DNA from: Trifolium pratense
Lineage: Eukaryota > Streptophyta > Magnoliopsida > Fabales > Fabaceae
Length of the DNA: 64,000 nucleotides
Assembly (NCBI RefSeq): GCF_020283565.1
Contig: NC_060065.1
Coordinates: forward strand, 33,530,409 to 33,594,408
Direction of reading: 5' to 3'
Part shown: piece after piece, positions 1-11,380 of the stretch
Position numbering within the stretch: the first letter of the stretch is position 1
Layout: the number at the start of each line of letters is the position of its first letter
Notes under the pieces: generated by a model
Database searches by the model: none
Told to the model about the DNA's origin: nothing
The model's input: the letters and a program-made list of their open reading frames with translations, nothing else
Program-made: the position numbers and the translations under genes

Positions 1-16
1 GGCTGACGTGACAATG

Positions 17-700
17 TGTGACGTGACAAATGAGGATGGTGTGTCAATAATGATGTCCAGTCATCCACTTAGAGGATCCAAATTCAATAATAAAATTGCA
101 GAGAGGGACCAAAACAAAAAAAAAAACGAAATTAAACCCAAAAACATATTTTTCTTCTTTTTTCTCTAAACCAAAAAATGGACTCATATTTCTCCAAATC
201 CAGAAATTTGTGTTGAATGTACTTAAACGATATTTTTTTTCTTCTTTCTTCTCCCCAACCTAAAATTCTAAAAGACTCTTTAACCAACAAAAATTGAGTT
301 CCGGCTACACCATTTATTTTGATTTATTCAAAAAACCTTATTAATTTACTAATCATCATCTTCAAAATTTGACATGAATTTTTAATCAAACAACTTTATA
401 TATTGTAAAATTTGAGTTCCATTATATCCTCAAATGTCAACAAAAAAATCCACAAAAATTTTAAGATAAAATGACTCGTTTTTATTTCTTTTTTTTCTTT
501 TCTCTTTTGAATCTCTCAAATCGTATCCATTAAAACATTTTTGCAATTTATGGGTTCAGAGAAATATGAGTCAATTTTCGAGTTTAGAGAAAAAAGAAGA
601 AAAATAAGTTTTTGGGTTTAATTTCGTTTTTTGGGTTTTGGTCATTCTCTGCAATTTTATTCATTGATACATCATCCTCGTTTGTCACGTCATTATTTTT
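17..700. mobile_element. Foldback/MITE-like element with long inverted repeats
   Basis: The left arm (about 17-205) and right arm (about 533-700) are imperfect reverse complements: both contain TGACGTGACAAA, a GAGGATG stretch, AATAAAATTGCAGAGA, AACGAAATTAAACCCAAAAA and TTCTTCTTTTTTCTCTAAAC in mirrored order. The centre (about 206-532) is AT-rich and non-coding. Long arms without a coding region suggest a foldback or Mutator-type non-autonomous DNA element. I could not fix a target-site duplication, because the left end lies at the window edge. Confidence 0.65.
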
Positions 701-979
701 GAAACGACACTTAACGTTAGAGACTAAAACCAAAAAGATTTACACATTCAGAGACTATTTTAAAATAAAAAAAGATATATGAGCGAAAATTAAAAACTTG
801 TAAACTTACATGGACGAATTGATGATTTAAGCATTTCATTTGTGTCACAAACTTGGATTTTGTGTTCAAAATATCAGGTTCATAATTTAATGCATTTGTA
901 GTAACTTAAGTCCATTCTTATCGCTATGAATTATTATTATTATTTTTTAAAACATTAGTCTAATATATTTATATGTTTA

Positions 980-1285
980 ACTGCATATTTAGTCCCTTAT
1001 ATTTATTTTAGGTTTTAATTTGGTTATTTATTTTTAAAAGGTTTCGAGTTGCTCCCTTATGTTATTGATGTCAACATAAGTTCGTCATTTTCGTCAAATT
1101 TTGAGTTAATTTCTTCTAAAACTTTCACATAGTATCCTCCTAAGTTGTCCGCGTACGCAAATTCATTAGCCACGTAGATAGTTTAAACAAAAATTTGACT
1201 AAAAGGGCCAAATTGAAAAGTTTTAAACATAAGGGACTAAATCAAAACAGAAAAATAAACATAAGAGATCAAATATGCAATTATG
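980..1285. mobile_element. MITE with short terminal inverted repeats
   Basis: The left end reads CATATTTAGTCCCTTATATT and the right end reads AGGGACTAAAT...AAATATG, in reverse orientation, around a roughly 300-bp non-coding core. This is a common plant MITE layout. Family and target duplication were not resolved. Confidence 0.5.
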
Positions 1286-1444
1286 CCTATTTATATTATT
1301 CATCGAAAAGAACCAAGTTTTATTAGTACTTTTTTTTTGACAATAAGTTTTATTAGTATTAAATAATCATTTTAATCACGAAATTAGTTTCTTGTTCAAA
1401 AAAATCACAAAATTAGTTTATTTATTAAAATTACCCACAAAATA

Positions 1445-1845
1445 AATTGGAAAATCATATAAATTGGACTATTTCTCGGTTAAAAGTAAAATCGGCAAAT
1501 CAAGATGGTGTAGTGTTTATAGGGGATACAAGACTATTTGTGGTCGTGGTAGTGGTGGTGGAAGGATTAGTAAATGTGGTAAATTTGCAGCGACACACAA
1601 TAGAAGATAGATCCCAATCATTTTCTATTGCGTGTGTATTTGCAACGGAGCTTTTTTCTTGGTTAATTATAAAATCATCATAGCAAGCTGGTGTGGTGTC
1701 TATAGGGGATATAATATTATTGGTAGTTGGGGTGATGGTGATGATTAGGTTTTGAGGTGGAGTTTCACAAAAGGTAGAAGGATTAGTAAAGGTTGGTAGC
1801 TTTGCAGTTACGCGCAATAGAAGAGAGGTCCCAATCATTTTCCAT
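1445..1845 (-). pseudogene. Broken N-terminal fragment of the WRKY gene at 52-54 kb
   Basis: Read on the minus strand from an ATG at 1845, this matches the start of exon 1 of the WRKY gene at 52398: it opens MENDWDLSS and then shows the CETPPQN and SPINTTP motifs, and it contains two successive N-terminal modules. It is dead. One extra base near 1803 shifts the frame soon after residue 15 and leads to a stop; a second stop (TGA where the intact gene has a Cys codon) closes the second module near 1500. There is no WRKY domain, and homology fades near 1445. Sequence beyond its 5' side (about 2270-2480) matches the WRKY promoter block in the same reverse orientation, so gene start and promoter were copied together. 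Confidence 0.75.
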
Positions 1846-1903
1846 TATGTGTGTATTTGTACAAATAATTTATATAAAACCAATTAAGTATTAATAAAGC
1901 AAT

Positions 1904-2087
1904 GTGTCATGCTAAACAGTGCCCCAGGGGCACTTGTTAAACATACCTAAAAAGGAAATAAAAAACAAAATTTATATTGAAAATACAACTTTTTGTATTT
2001 TGAGGCATTGAATGCACGCATTTTGAGACAAAATTTCTATTTTAACATGCTTAACCAATGCCCCGGGTGCACTGTTTAGCATTTTCC
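1904..2087. mobile_element. Mutator-like MITE with 9-bp target duplication
   Basis: The 184-bp element is bounded by TAAAGCAAT at 1895-1903 and 2088-2096. Its ends carry ATGCTAAACAGTGC followed by a CCCC-GGGG stretch, and the mirror image of this at the right end (GCACTGTTTAGCAT). A 9-bp duplication plus inverted ends is the Mutator-type signature. It sits inside the 5' region of the WRKY pseudogene copy. Confidence 0.7.
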
Positions 2088-2269
2088 TAAAGCAATATCA
2101 ATAAAACATCGATGAAGATCGACAGAGACTGAAGGGGAGGGGGGAGAGAATAAAACATCAATTAAGCTGATGATTTTTTTTTTTTTTCTAATAGAAAATA
2201 TAAAGGTGATTGATATTTTTAATGTCCAAAGATAATTGTAAAGGTGATTGATTTAAATTTTTTTTTCAT

Positions 2270-2480
2270 CATGTTTTCAAGGATTATTTTAAGGAATTCT
2301 TATTGAAAGGTCAAAGAAATCTCATTTTCGTTTTCAAACAAAATAGAGATATGGGCCAATGACCACTTATTGCAGTTTGTCTTGAATCATGCATTGTACG
2401 GGGCATAATTTCCATTTGTGCCACAAATCTATATTTTGTGATTCATTTCAAAATATCAATTTCATAATTTAATGCACAAA
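2270..2480 (-). repeat. Reversed copy of a WRKY promoter block
   Basis: The minus strand matches the repeated block upstream of the WRKY gene (copies near 50630, 51055 and 51570). Shared segments include CATGATTCAAGACAAACTGC, CATATCTCTATTTTGTTT and CAAGAATTC.. followed by AATCCTTGAAAAC. Part of the following sequence (2410-2640) has a second, diverged copy at about 830-960 and 1290-1400. Confidence 0.65.
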
Positions 2481-2798
2481 TTAAATGAGATTTGTAGTAA
2501 TTCTAAATATTAAACCTATTTTTATCGCTATGAACTGGTTTTATTTTACTTTTTAAAACACTAGAGTAATATGTGTATATTATTTATCTAGAAGAACCAA
2601 GTTTTATTATTAAAAAATATTATTTTGATCACAAAATTAGAGGAACAAAGAGAGGAATAACTTATAAATGAACTTCTTGACATACACATTGATCTATCTT
2701 TCATGTGATGCGTTGACAAAAGATGACAATGAATAAGATCATCAAACTCGTGCTGGTCAGTTTCTTATCGTGAATGTCACACTTGATATGTGCGCATT

Positions 2799-3304
2799 CA
2801 TGGACGGATCCAGAAATTTATTATATTGGGGGCCAAAAATAGGAATATAACAAAACTAATTTATTTATAATTATATTATTATGTTTGTAGTATGTTATAT
2901 AAGAACAATTATTTTGATCCTTAAACATGTTTTTTGTTAGTCATTTTGATTGTCAAATGTATCTTTTATTTGTTAGTTTGATCCTCAAATATGCTTTGTT
3001 AGTTAATTTATCTAAAAATTATTAATAATAGACATATTCGAGAATATTTTTGTAATTTCAATACACTGTATTGACAACATCTTATACATTTAAGAAATAA
3101 ATTCATATTTACTCTACCCATATATATGTACTCTTTTTTTATGAGTGTATTTTTATCATATTATAACATTAATTTATATATGTATAATAATACTAAATAA
3201 AGTGTGTAGATAAATAATTAAGACCGAATAATATATATTATATACATATATGAGTGTGAAGGGGGGGGGGCTTGACCACTGCCTGCCCCCTTTAAGTCTG
3301 TCCC
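2799..3304. mobile_element. hAT-like non-autonomous element
   Basis: A 506-bp non-coding element flanked by a perfect 8-bp duplication, TGCGCATT, at 2791-2798 and 3305-3312. Its ends carry GGACGGA and the inverse of GGGACAGA, followed inward by GGGGGCC on the left and TGCCCCC on the right. An 8-bp duplication is typical of hAT transposons. The interior holds AT-rich sequence and a run of ten G near 3261. Confidence 0.6.
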
Positions 3305-3312
3305 TGCGCATT

Positions 3313-4310
3313 ACAATTTTTGAAAAATGGATAAGGTTTTTAGTTTTTACTGAAGTTGTTTCTTAATTAAAAAAAAAAACTAAAAAGAAAAAAATAGAGC
3401 CGTACCTAGTCATGCCGAAGGAAAGATAGGTTAAAAAAAATAGAGGCACATGAGACACCTCCCAGGCTTCCACTACTTCCTTCATTAGCTTCACTTATTT
3501 CTCAACCGCTCCCCCATTATTTGCTCTACTATTTCTATGACATGTCTATATTATAAGACATTATAAACATCAGGGAAAAATACATTCTCTATTCGTTAAA
3601 TACACCTACATATTCCTTAAAAATAACTTAGACAAGAACATTTGTGCCCAGCCGCGTAAATATTTTCTCGGGCCACACCTCTCTTCTCAAATAACAGCCA
3701 TGATTGAATCTTCTCACTTTCCTATTAAATATTCTTCCGAATAACAAAAAAATCCTCTTACTTTCTACTCACTTTCATTCTTTCAACATTTTTCTATTTA
3801 TTTTTTTCCTTTCACTTTTTTGTTTGTCATCCAAACACAGCATCAAAATGAAAGTTATCTAAATCCTCATTTTTGAATATAAAACCTGTAAATTGGGTAT
3901 TATGTCTTAGTTTAGTTAAATATAAGGATTAATGTTAGTTGAAGTCAAGGACAAGCCCTCTTACTTGTTAGAGTTTAATTGTTTGTTTAGTTTGTGTAGA
4001 GTTTAGCTGTTTTGATGCAAGGAGATGCAACAAGTGTCTTCAATGGATAGGGTCTTGGGGTTTGAAATGTGATTTTTGAAAGTGATTCTAGATTGGTAGT
4101 GGATCAAAGTATAACCACATATCGTAAGTTTTGTTAAGAGACAAATATGAATAATGTCACTTTGGCTAAAGCAACATTAACCATGTTGCACTGAATAATT
4201 TTTTTTTCTTCTTAATATTCAAGACTAGAAATTTTACCCTTAAAACAAATAAGTTTTGTTAAGAGACAAATATTAATAAAGAGCAAATTTTAAAGAGAAA
4301 TGTGATAATA
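3313..4310. other. AT-rich intergenic, no gene seen
   Basis: I see only short interrupted frames, poly-A/T runs and no recognisable coding or RNA signal in this stretch. Confidence 0.5.
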
Positions 4311-4459
4311 TTCCCTTCTGTCCTAATTATAAGAAGTGATTCACTTTTTAGATACATTGAAAGTTTAATATATCTAGGCTATATTATTGTCTAGATACAT
4401 CAAATTTTAAATGTATCTAAAAAATGAATATTTTCTTATAATTAGAACTAGAGGGAGTA
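4311..4459. mobile_element. Stowaway-type MITE
   Basis: The ends are inverted: TTCTGTCCTAATTATAAGAA on the left and TTCTTATAATTAGAACTAGA on the right, next to GGGAGTA. Internal halves also mirror each other (TTTTTAGATACATT... and ...AATGTATCTAAAAAA). This matches the Stowaway pattern (CTCCCTCNGTCC ends). Confidence 0.6.
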
Positions 4460-4729
4460 TTTTTGTTTTGTTTCGAATATTGCACAAACTAAGAAAATTA
4501 TTGAACTATGAGCTGTGCTATATGGCACGACGCTCTATGTCGTCCAATTTGCACGACAACTTTAAATTTCTTTATATCATGTAGCTTAATCCGTTTCAAC
4601 TCATTAGACTAACACAAAAACAAAAAAAGTAAGGAAAAAGTAACAAAACACCTCTGTAGAAGAGTTACACGTATATCTATTTAAAACCAAATGTCAAGTT
4701 GCTAACAGTATACTAAATAATTGGTACCA

Positions 4730-4876
4730 ATTGTTAGTTGGTTCAGTGGTAATTCATAGTAAACTTATTAGAGATGACTATAGTTCGAGTCTCCACAACT
4801 GTGATTGGAAGGTGGTTGGAACCACTTGATGTCAGAACCGACTCTGAATCAGATTAAACTGGTGGTGAAAGTCAAA
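4730..4876 (+). mobile_element. tRNA-derived SINE
   Basis: A polymerase III A-box-like segment (TTGGTTCAGTGGTAATTC) is followed about 45 bases later by a B-box-like segment (AGTTCGAGTCTCC), then a non-tRNA tail. This is the tRNA-head layout of plant SINEs. The 3' end abuts the Stowaway element, so no target duplication can be defined. Confidence 0.55.
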
Positions 4877-4882
4877 ATAATA

Positions 4883-5013
4883 CTCCCTCCGATCACATAT
4901 ATAAGCAAAAATTACCTTTTTAAATTCATTAGAAAAGTAATTTGGACTAGATATATTACTTTTCTAATGAATCTAAAAAAAACAACTTTTGCTTACATAT
5001 GTGACCGGAGGCA
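4883..5013. mobile_element. Stowaway MITE with TA target duplication
   Basis: The left end CTCCCTCCGATCACATAT and right end ATATGTGACCGGAGGCAG are near-perfect inverted repeats flanked by TA on both sides. The interior folds back too (AAAAGTAATTTGGACTAG and its mirror). It is directly followed by a TAA microsatellite that begins at the TA duplication. Confidence 0.8.
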
Positions 5014-5113
<100 letters not shown>

Positions 5114-5416
5114 GGCTTAAATATCATTTTCGTCCCTGTATGTTCGTGAATTTTTGGTTTTAGTCCCTGTATGTTTTTTGTTGCAAATAAGTCCCTGAAT
5201 GTACAAAATTTGTTGGTTTTAGTCCCTAAAGTCAAAATCCGCAGAAAAATTTGAAGGAAAATTTGCATGAAAACTGCAGATTTTCCTGCGGATTTTGACT
5301 TTAGGGACTAAAACCAACAATTCGCAAACATACAAGGACTTATTTGCAACAAAAAAAATACAGAGACTAAAACAAAAAATTCGCAGACATACAGGGGCCA
5401 AAATAATATTTATGCC

Positions 5417-5417
<1 letters not shown>
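5114..5417. mobile_element. Harbinger/Tourist-like hairpin MITE inserted in (TAA)n
   Basis: It starts GGCTTAAATATCATTTT and ends with the inverse of GGCATAAATATTATTTT, flanked by TAA on both sides, which fits the 3-bp TWA target of PIF/Harbinger elements. The whole element forms a long hairpin; the two halves share GTTGGTTTTAGTCCCTAAAG and its mirror, with a centre near 5265. It is non-coding. Confidence 0.8.

Positions 5418-5458
<41 letters not shown>
5418..5458. repeat. (TAA)n microsatellite, second part
   Basis: This continues the same trinucleotide run that lies before the MITE at 5114-5417; about 13 units. Confidence 0.95.
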
Positions 5459-5459
<1 letters not shown>

Positions 5460-6819
5460 TGATAGTATTGATTTGGAGTACCACTACATAAAAAAAAGAT
5501 ATTTGTGATGTAGTACTAATTCATTAAGAATGCACCACAAACCAAAACAATGATTTTGACTCAAAATAAAATGAGAGACAAAAATTAATTTGAAAACAGC
5601 ACACTAGTCGTGCAACATGGACGACAACTTTTTTCGTACCACCGATTATTTTCCTTGAACTATATATCATTTAGGGTTCAATTTAAAACTAAACTGACTT
5701 AAGGGAATCTCTTGGGGGAAGACCCAACTAAGGGAATATAGAGCACCACCATTGAGGTTATTGAAGTTTAGTAAGAAATTTTCTGACATTGCTGCCATGT
5801 TTGACATCAAAATATCATCAATTAGTGATTATATTTCTGACATTGTTTTGTCTATTCATGTGACTTGTTCTTATTGGTTGATAAATATATACACTCGATT
5901 TATGAAAAAGTAAAGTATGTCTCACCTTGATGAAAATAGTAATTAATAATTATATTTTTGCCTAATTTAAAGTAAATGGCTAGAGAGTACAAAAATCAAG
6001 AGAGATGGTGAAACTGAAGGCAAAGAAACAAAACTCATTTATTAAAATGTATGCGAGAGATACTCAAGGTACCATGTTTCGTTAACATATTAGTATTAGT
6101 AACATATGAAACTCAAAGTGGAGTTTGGACTTAATTGTAAACAACCTGTCGATGGCGTGCATTATGGCAAAAATCATAACTCATAAGATAAGCGTTGCAT
6201 ATAGTTGCATCTGCACCACTTCACAAGTTACCTTTAACAAACCATACTTATATGCATATATGATCTGATTCTTAGAGAAAAGAGGTCATAGTAGTCCAGA
6301 GTTCGGCCACAGGTAAGTAAAGTCTGACAAAAAAATTATTCCATCAAGAAATTGAACCCGGATTCTCCCAAAATCCATCCTTATTAGTGAAACTCATTAA
6401 CCACTTGAACTCAATAACCTTTTAAACTTGTTTAATTTAATAAATTAGCCAGGTGCTCTTAGATTGCATTCCAAAACAGTATGAGTGACGGTGCCGCTTT
6501 CATCGCTACAGCTTACAACACCTGTCTACACACATTCTCAGTCCTTATTCTATGGGACCCACACTCACAGACAATATCAACGACGTCGTTTTGACGTGCT
6601 AAGTAGTAATCACAAACGCATGTAAGAAAAGTGTTGCAGTTTTCCTTTTCCATGTATCTCAATCATCATTCATCAACAACCAATTCCAATTCAACAAAAC
6701 ATATACATCTTCTTGTTAATGCATTGTTTATATCAAAATCATACTATTTCTATTTATTTTTTTTTATTATTATTATTAAAAGAACAAGAACAAGAACATA
6801 GTTGGTGTTGGAATTAGAA
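5459..6819. other. Intergenic and promoter side of the glycosyltransferase gene
   Basis: No gene is seen. About 6280-6420 resembles a degraded tRNA-like SINE on the minus strand (compare 62215-62370: both end ACTCATTAACCACTTGA). The last 300 bases before the ATG at 6820 are the likely promoter and 5' leader, including a CT-rich and CAA-rich stretch. Confidence 0.45.
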
Positions 6820-9800
6820 ATGGCGGCAAGAACAGTGAAACGACGCCACGTGTCAACTAGGTTGGGTTGCAAGCTTCTGATTCTCTTCACCGTTTCAATC
6901 TTCTGCGTCGTCGTTTTAGTTGCAGCAGCTCTCTTCTCCGTTAACTCCAATTCCATTTCTAACAAACCCCCAATTCGAATTTCACGCGCCGCCGTATTCC
7001 ACGGCCCTCCCAAAATCGCCTTTTTATTCCTCGTCCGCCGTAATATCCCCCTCGATTTTCTCTGGGGTGCTTTCTTCCAGGTTCCCACTATTTCATCTTC
7101 TTCCTATTTATTGGGTTTTTTTTTTTTTTTGGGAAAAAAATTGAATTTTTATTTATTTTGTAGAATGGTGATGTTTCGAATTTTTCGATTTATGTTCATT
7201 CGGCTCCTGGGTTTGTGTTGGATGAGTCAAACAGTAGGTCTCATTTCTTCTACGGTCGTCAACTTAGCAATAGCATTCAGGTGAGTTCAATTCTCTTTTT
7301 GAATTGAAAATGATGTTAAAGTTATTATCTTTAATGTGGTTAAGGTTTCGTTTTCATGTCTCCTTGTTGTACTTGTTACTTCTAAATTAATAGCATAAGG
7401 TGTGAACTTTATGTTCTTTTAATGTAAAAGGATACATTGTTTCTAATAGGTTAGTTGATTAGTTAACCCCACATGGGTTGGTGTAGTGGTCAAGTGCTTG
7501 AGACTATGGAGTGTGCTCCTCTCAAGGTCTTAGTTTTGAATCCTCCTTCGGGTGTCACTTCCTGTGTTGGGTCAGTCCGTGTTTTAAATGGGCCCCCCCA
7601 CTAGTGGACAATAGAATTAGTGTCTCTCGGATTAGTTGGTCCTTGGCCAGATACCGAGTCTTCAACAAAAAAATGGTTAGTTAATTAGTTAGTTAGTTTA
7701 ACAAGTTAAACTTTATGTGATCCTTACATGATGGAGACGTCGCAACCAATTTTGTAATCTTGTTTCTAGCTTAGCCAAATCATCCAAATATATAAACATG
7801 TAACTGAGAATGCTCATGGGGCGATGATAATCCAGCCTTAATCCCCCTTATTGGAGGTCTATCAGATTGTTATGTAATAATCTGCTAATCTGCTGATAAG
7901 AGACAAAGCAGCATTTGATGTTGAAGAGTATTAGCTTGACTCTCTTTTAGGACATTTGTTGCAAGAGTTTGTGATTTTAGATTGACAGGTGTATGCAGAT
8001 GTAGTTGAACTTAAATTATAATATCGTCATATGACTCATATGTTGTCTGAAACTGAAACCTGTTGTTTTATTTTAATCATATGTTTTTAAGAATTCAGTT
8101 TTGCATATTTTAGGTTTTATGGGGAGAATCAAGTATGATTCAGGCTGAAAGGCTGTTACTGTCAGCGGCTTTGGAAGACCCTGCAAATCAAAGATTTGTT
8201 CTTCTCTCAGATAGGTTAGTGTTTTCAAAGTTTGTATTCGCATAAGTTTCCACATGATTCTTTTTCCTTTCTGTTTATTTTATTTGTTTTGTTAACCTTT
8301 ACTATGCCATGATAAGAATCTGAGTTTCTGTTTTCCATGTGCAGATGTGTTCCTCTGTACAACTTTTCCCATGTGTACAATTATATCATGGTTTCTCCAA
8401 GGAGTTTCGTGGACAGGTAGAAGAAGGCTTTGCTTCTTGAGGTGCTTAGCACTAATTTACTTTTTAATGTTCAATCATAATCAGTCCACACACACACATG
8501 AAAGGTGAATTGAACTATTTTGTTTATATTATTACAGCTTTCTTGATGTGAAAGAGGGTCGTTACAACCCAAAAATGTCACCTAAAATACCAAGGGAAAA
8601 ATGGCGTAAAGGGTCCCAGGTTATTTCTTTTATCTTTGATTTCATCGCGCCCGATCTCATTGTGTTCGTTCCAACCGTACATGTCCCTTAGTATTTTTTT
8701 TTCACCTACAGTCGTGTTTTTTATTTGTTGCACAACTGGAACATACCAGTTAGGCGTAATTCAAGGTTTTAAATATTAGTCGCAATAACTATTGCATTCT
8801 ATTCTTTGATGTTGCGGAGAATTACGGCCAGATGTGGCTGATGTGGCCTCAATTGCGGTCGCATTGCTGTTTCGGTTTATGTCGTGGTCCATTGTTTAAA
8901 AGTAGTTGCCTTTGTTTGTTAAAGTTCGAACTTAGCTGATGAAGAAGTATCAAATTGGCTTGCTGAAGGATTGATAGAATGTAAGGGGGTGTTTGCTAAA
9001 CTATAAAAACTGAATGTCTGGATACAACAGAGCCAATTTTAGAATGAAGAATCTGGAGAGTACAATGTCATAGAGATGTGAATGTTACATTGGATGGGTG
9101 ATTATACAAGACAAGATAGGATTAGTGAAACAACAGTTACTATAGAGAAATTCAGGTATCTCCTATTGTAGAAATGATGGTAGAGTCTTGTCTTAGTTGG
9201 TTTGAATATGTGTAGAAAATTTGTTGGAGCAACAATAAGACGGGATGATCATAGTTAGAGAAAGGCTGACTGTCTAAAACTACAGGTCAAAACCATTTAG
9301 AGAGATTTAGAGGTAAATGGTTTATCATTGGAACCAATTCATAAAAGGTTATGACTTCAATTGATGATTGATTCATACTGTAGTCCCCACCTAGTGGGAA
9401 AAAGTTAGGCTGTGGTGGTTGTTTGGAAACTTTAAAAATCAGTTCTTATAGAAATTCATTTTCAAGTTAAAATTTAGTTCAGGAAAAAACCAATATATAA
9501 AGTTGATTCTTTGTACTCCATTTGCATTAAGGATTCTTGTTTTCTCTACTATATTTTTGGATTTATTTTGAATGTTTCTTTATCTGTATTAAAGTTTCTT
9601 TATCTTCTATTTTCTCCAAATTTAGACGGGGTTTACTGCTGTCCGTCTTTTTTGTAGAACCAGCAACGAACTTTAACTAAACTAAGAATAAATTTGAAAT
9701 TGCAAAATAACCTGAAAGGTCTGAATAGATATGATTTATTTGAAATGATACTAAGCTGGTTATAAGGGTTACCAAACAGCCACTATGGTTCCTTTACATT

Positions 9801-11380
9801 TTTCCTTCATGTAGTTATAATTAGTTTGAAACTGTGTTTCCTATATATGTGATAATATAAAGCTGACATTCGTAAGTGCATAGTGCTAAAATTATAGTGC
9901 ACTTGCCATGTTATGTTGGTATGTTATTATAGTATGGAAATTTTAGCAGGTACACTGATGAAATTTTCAACTTTTTATTCCTAAAAATTATGTCATAATC
10001 TGAATTTATTCTGTTTTTCCAGTGGTTCACCTTAGTTCGTAACCATGCAGAAGTGATTGTTGATGACGATGTTATCTTCTCTGTCTTTAAGAGATATTGT
10101 AAGGTATGTGAGCTATCAACACTACATTGGATAAGACCCACTTGGGTTGGTGCATTGGTATTGGCTTGGGACCTGGGGGTGTGCTCCTCTTGAGGTCTGA
10201 GGTTCGATTCCCTCTGGTGCCAATTTGGGTGGGCTAATTTAGCTTATTAAAAAAAAACACTACATTGGATACAATAACTTTGTATTGATTTATCAATGTT
10301 GGTTGATATTACATCAAAGTCGTCATATAGAATTCTAAACTAAACGCTCTAGCATACATTACTATACTAGACTGGACTAACTGCAAGTCTGGTAATGTGT
10401 TAAAAACCTGTCTAATATCCTTCTCTCTTGGCAGAGGCGTCCACCAATTGATACCAGAAAGGGAAAGCTGAATCTTGTAAGTGGTCTAATTTTAGTTATT
10501 TTACATTATGTTGTCACTGAAAGGTATCATATATCCTGTATGGAGTATGATGAAATTACAGTGTTGTTTATACTGATAATGCTGTGATGATCTTCAGTAC
10601 CTATTTTATTTACAATATAACTTATTAATGATTTTCTATGCTTTTGGTGTAAGTGCAGAAACTTCAGAAGCAACACAACTGTATTCCAGATGAGCACTAT
10701 GTGCAGACATTACTTGCAGTAAGTACCAGTATTTTTTTTTCCAGTATTATCTACATTTGTTGGTTAGGCTATGTGTTCGTCAACTCTTCATTTATTATTC
10801 TTCTTTAGTCACACATGACCTTAGTAAAATACTCTCTTTAATGATTAATTTACTCGAGTATTGTTTGTAATATTTTATTTCTCTTCTTCTATTTTGCTAG
10901 CTGCATGGCCTTGAAGGTGAACTTGAACGCAGAACAGTGACCTTCACTTTGTGGAACCAGTCCACAACAAAAACGGATAATAAAGGCTGGCATCCAATGA
11001 CTTTCAGCTATGCAAATGCTGACCCTCGAAGGATAAAGGAAATAAAGGTTATCTTTTGGTTCCTTAAGCATATATTTAACAAGTTTTAGGTTTTATTGTT
11101 TTACATTAGTAAAACCTGTTTTCTAATGTTTGCTGAAGTGATTACAAGTTTTCATGCAACTATTTTCTTCTTCTCATTCTGTTTTAACTTTTTTAAACAG
11201 GACATCAACCATGTTTATTATGAGACGGAGCACCGGACAGAATGGTGTCGCACCAATTCAACCTTCGTTCCGTGTTTTCTATTTGCTAGGAAGTTTTCTC
11301 AGGGAGCAGCTATGCGCTTGTTGGGCGACGGAATTATTGACCACTTTGAAGTTTCTGCATTGCTAGGCAATACTCCATGA
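6820..11380 (+). CDS. GT14 family glycosyltransferase (core-2/I-branching enzyme-like), 380 aa
   Basis: Ten exons join in frame: 6820-7080, 7164-7280, 8114-8214, 8345-8416, 8538-8619, 10023-10103, 10435-10476, 10659-10718, 10901-11047, 11201-11380. The product is a predicted type II Golgi protein: basic N-terminus, membrane anchor at about residues 19-39, then the plant DUF266/GT14 fold. Recognisable segments are KIAFLFLVRRNIPLDFLW at the start of the domain, the YVHSAPG-like strand, ERLLLSAALEDPANQRFVLLSD, VPLYNF.HVYNYIM, HAEVIVDDDVIFSVFKRYC and CIPDEHYVQTLL. The family is related to animal beta-1,6-N-acetylglucosaminyltransferases; plant members (for example rice BC10) affect cell walls, but donor and acceptor here are unknown. 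An in-frame TTG lies upstream; the ATG at 6820 is the natural start. Introns 2 and 6 hold SINEs. Confidence 0.9.
7467..7673 (+). mobile_element. SINE in intron 2 of the glycosyltransferase gene
   Basis: It has an A-box-like GGTTGGTGTAGTGGTCAAG and a B-box-like TAGTTTTGAATCC, with a tail ending CAACAAAAAAA. It is flanked by a near-perfect 17-18-bp duplication (GGTTAGTTGATTAGTTA at 7449 and GGTTAGTTAATTAGTTA at 7675). These are the hallmarks of a tRNA-derived SINE. Confidence 0.8.
8760..8900. repeat. Dispersed repeat relic rich in GCGGTCGCAAT-type motifs
   Basis: A segment with TTTTAAATATTAGTCGCAAT, TTGCGGAGAATTACGGCC and CAATTGCGGTCGCATTGC resembles another segment at about 13130-13290. It looks like an old transposon relic inside intron 5; family unknown. 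Confidence 0.4.
10134..10255 (+). mobile_element. Short SINE in intron 6, perfect 16-bp target duplication
   Basis: The body starts AGACCCACTTGGGTTGGTGC, has a B-box GAGGTTCGATTCCC and ends in an A-run. The 16-bp duplication AACACTACATTGGATA lies at 10118-10133 and 10256-10271. The first copy begins only 14 bases after the intron 6 splice donor (10104). It belongs to the same SINE family as 7467-7673 but is shorter. Confidence 0.85.

Noticed and set aside
7467..7673. tRNA gene
   Set aside because: A- and B-box-like motifs are present, but no cloverleaf can be drawn, and long target duplications and an A-rich tail show a SINE.
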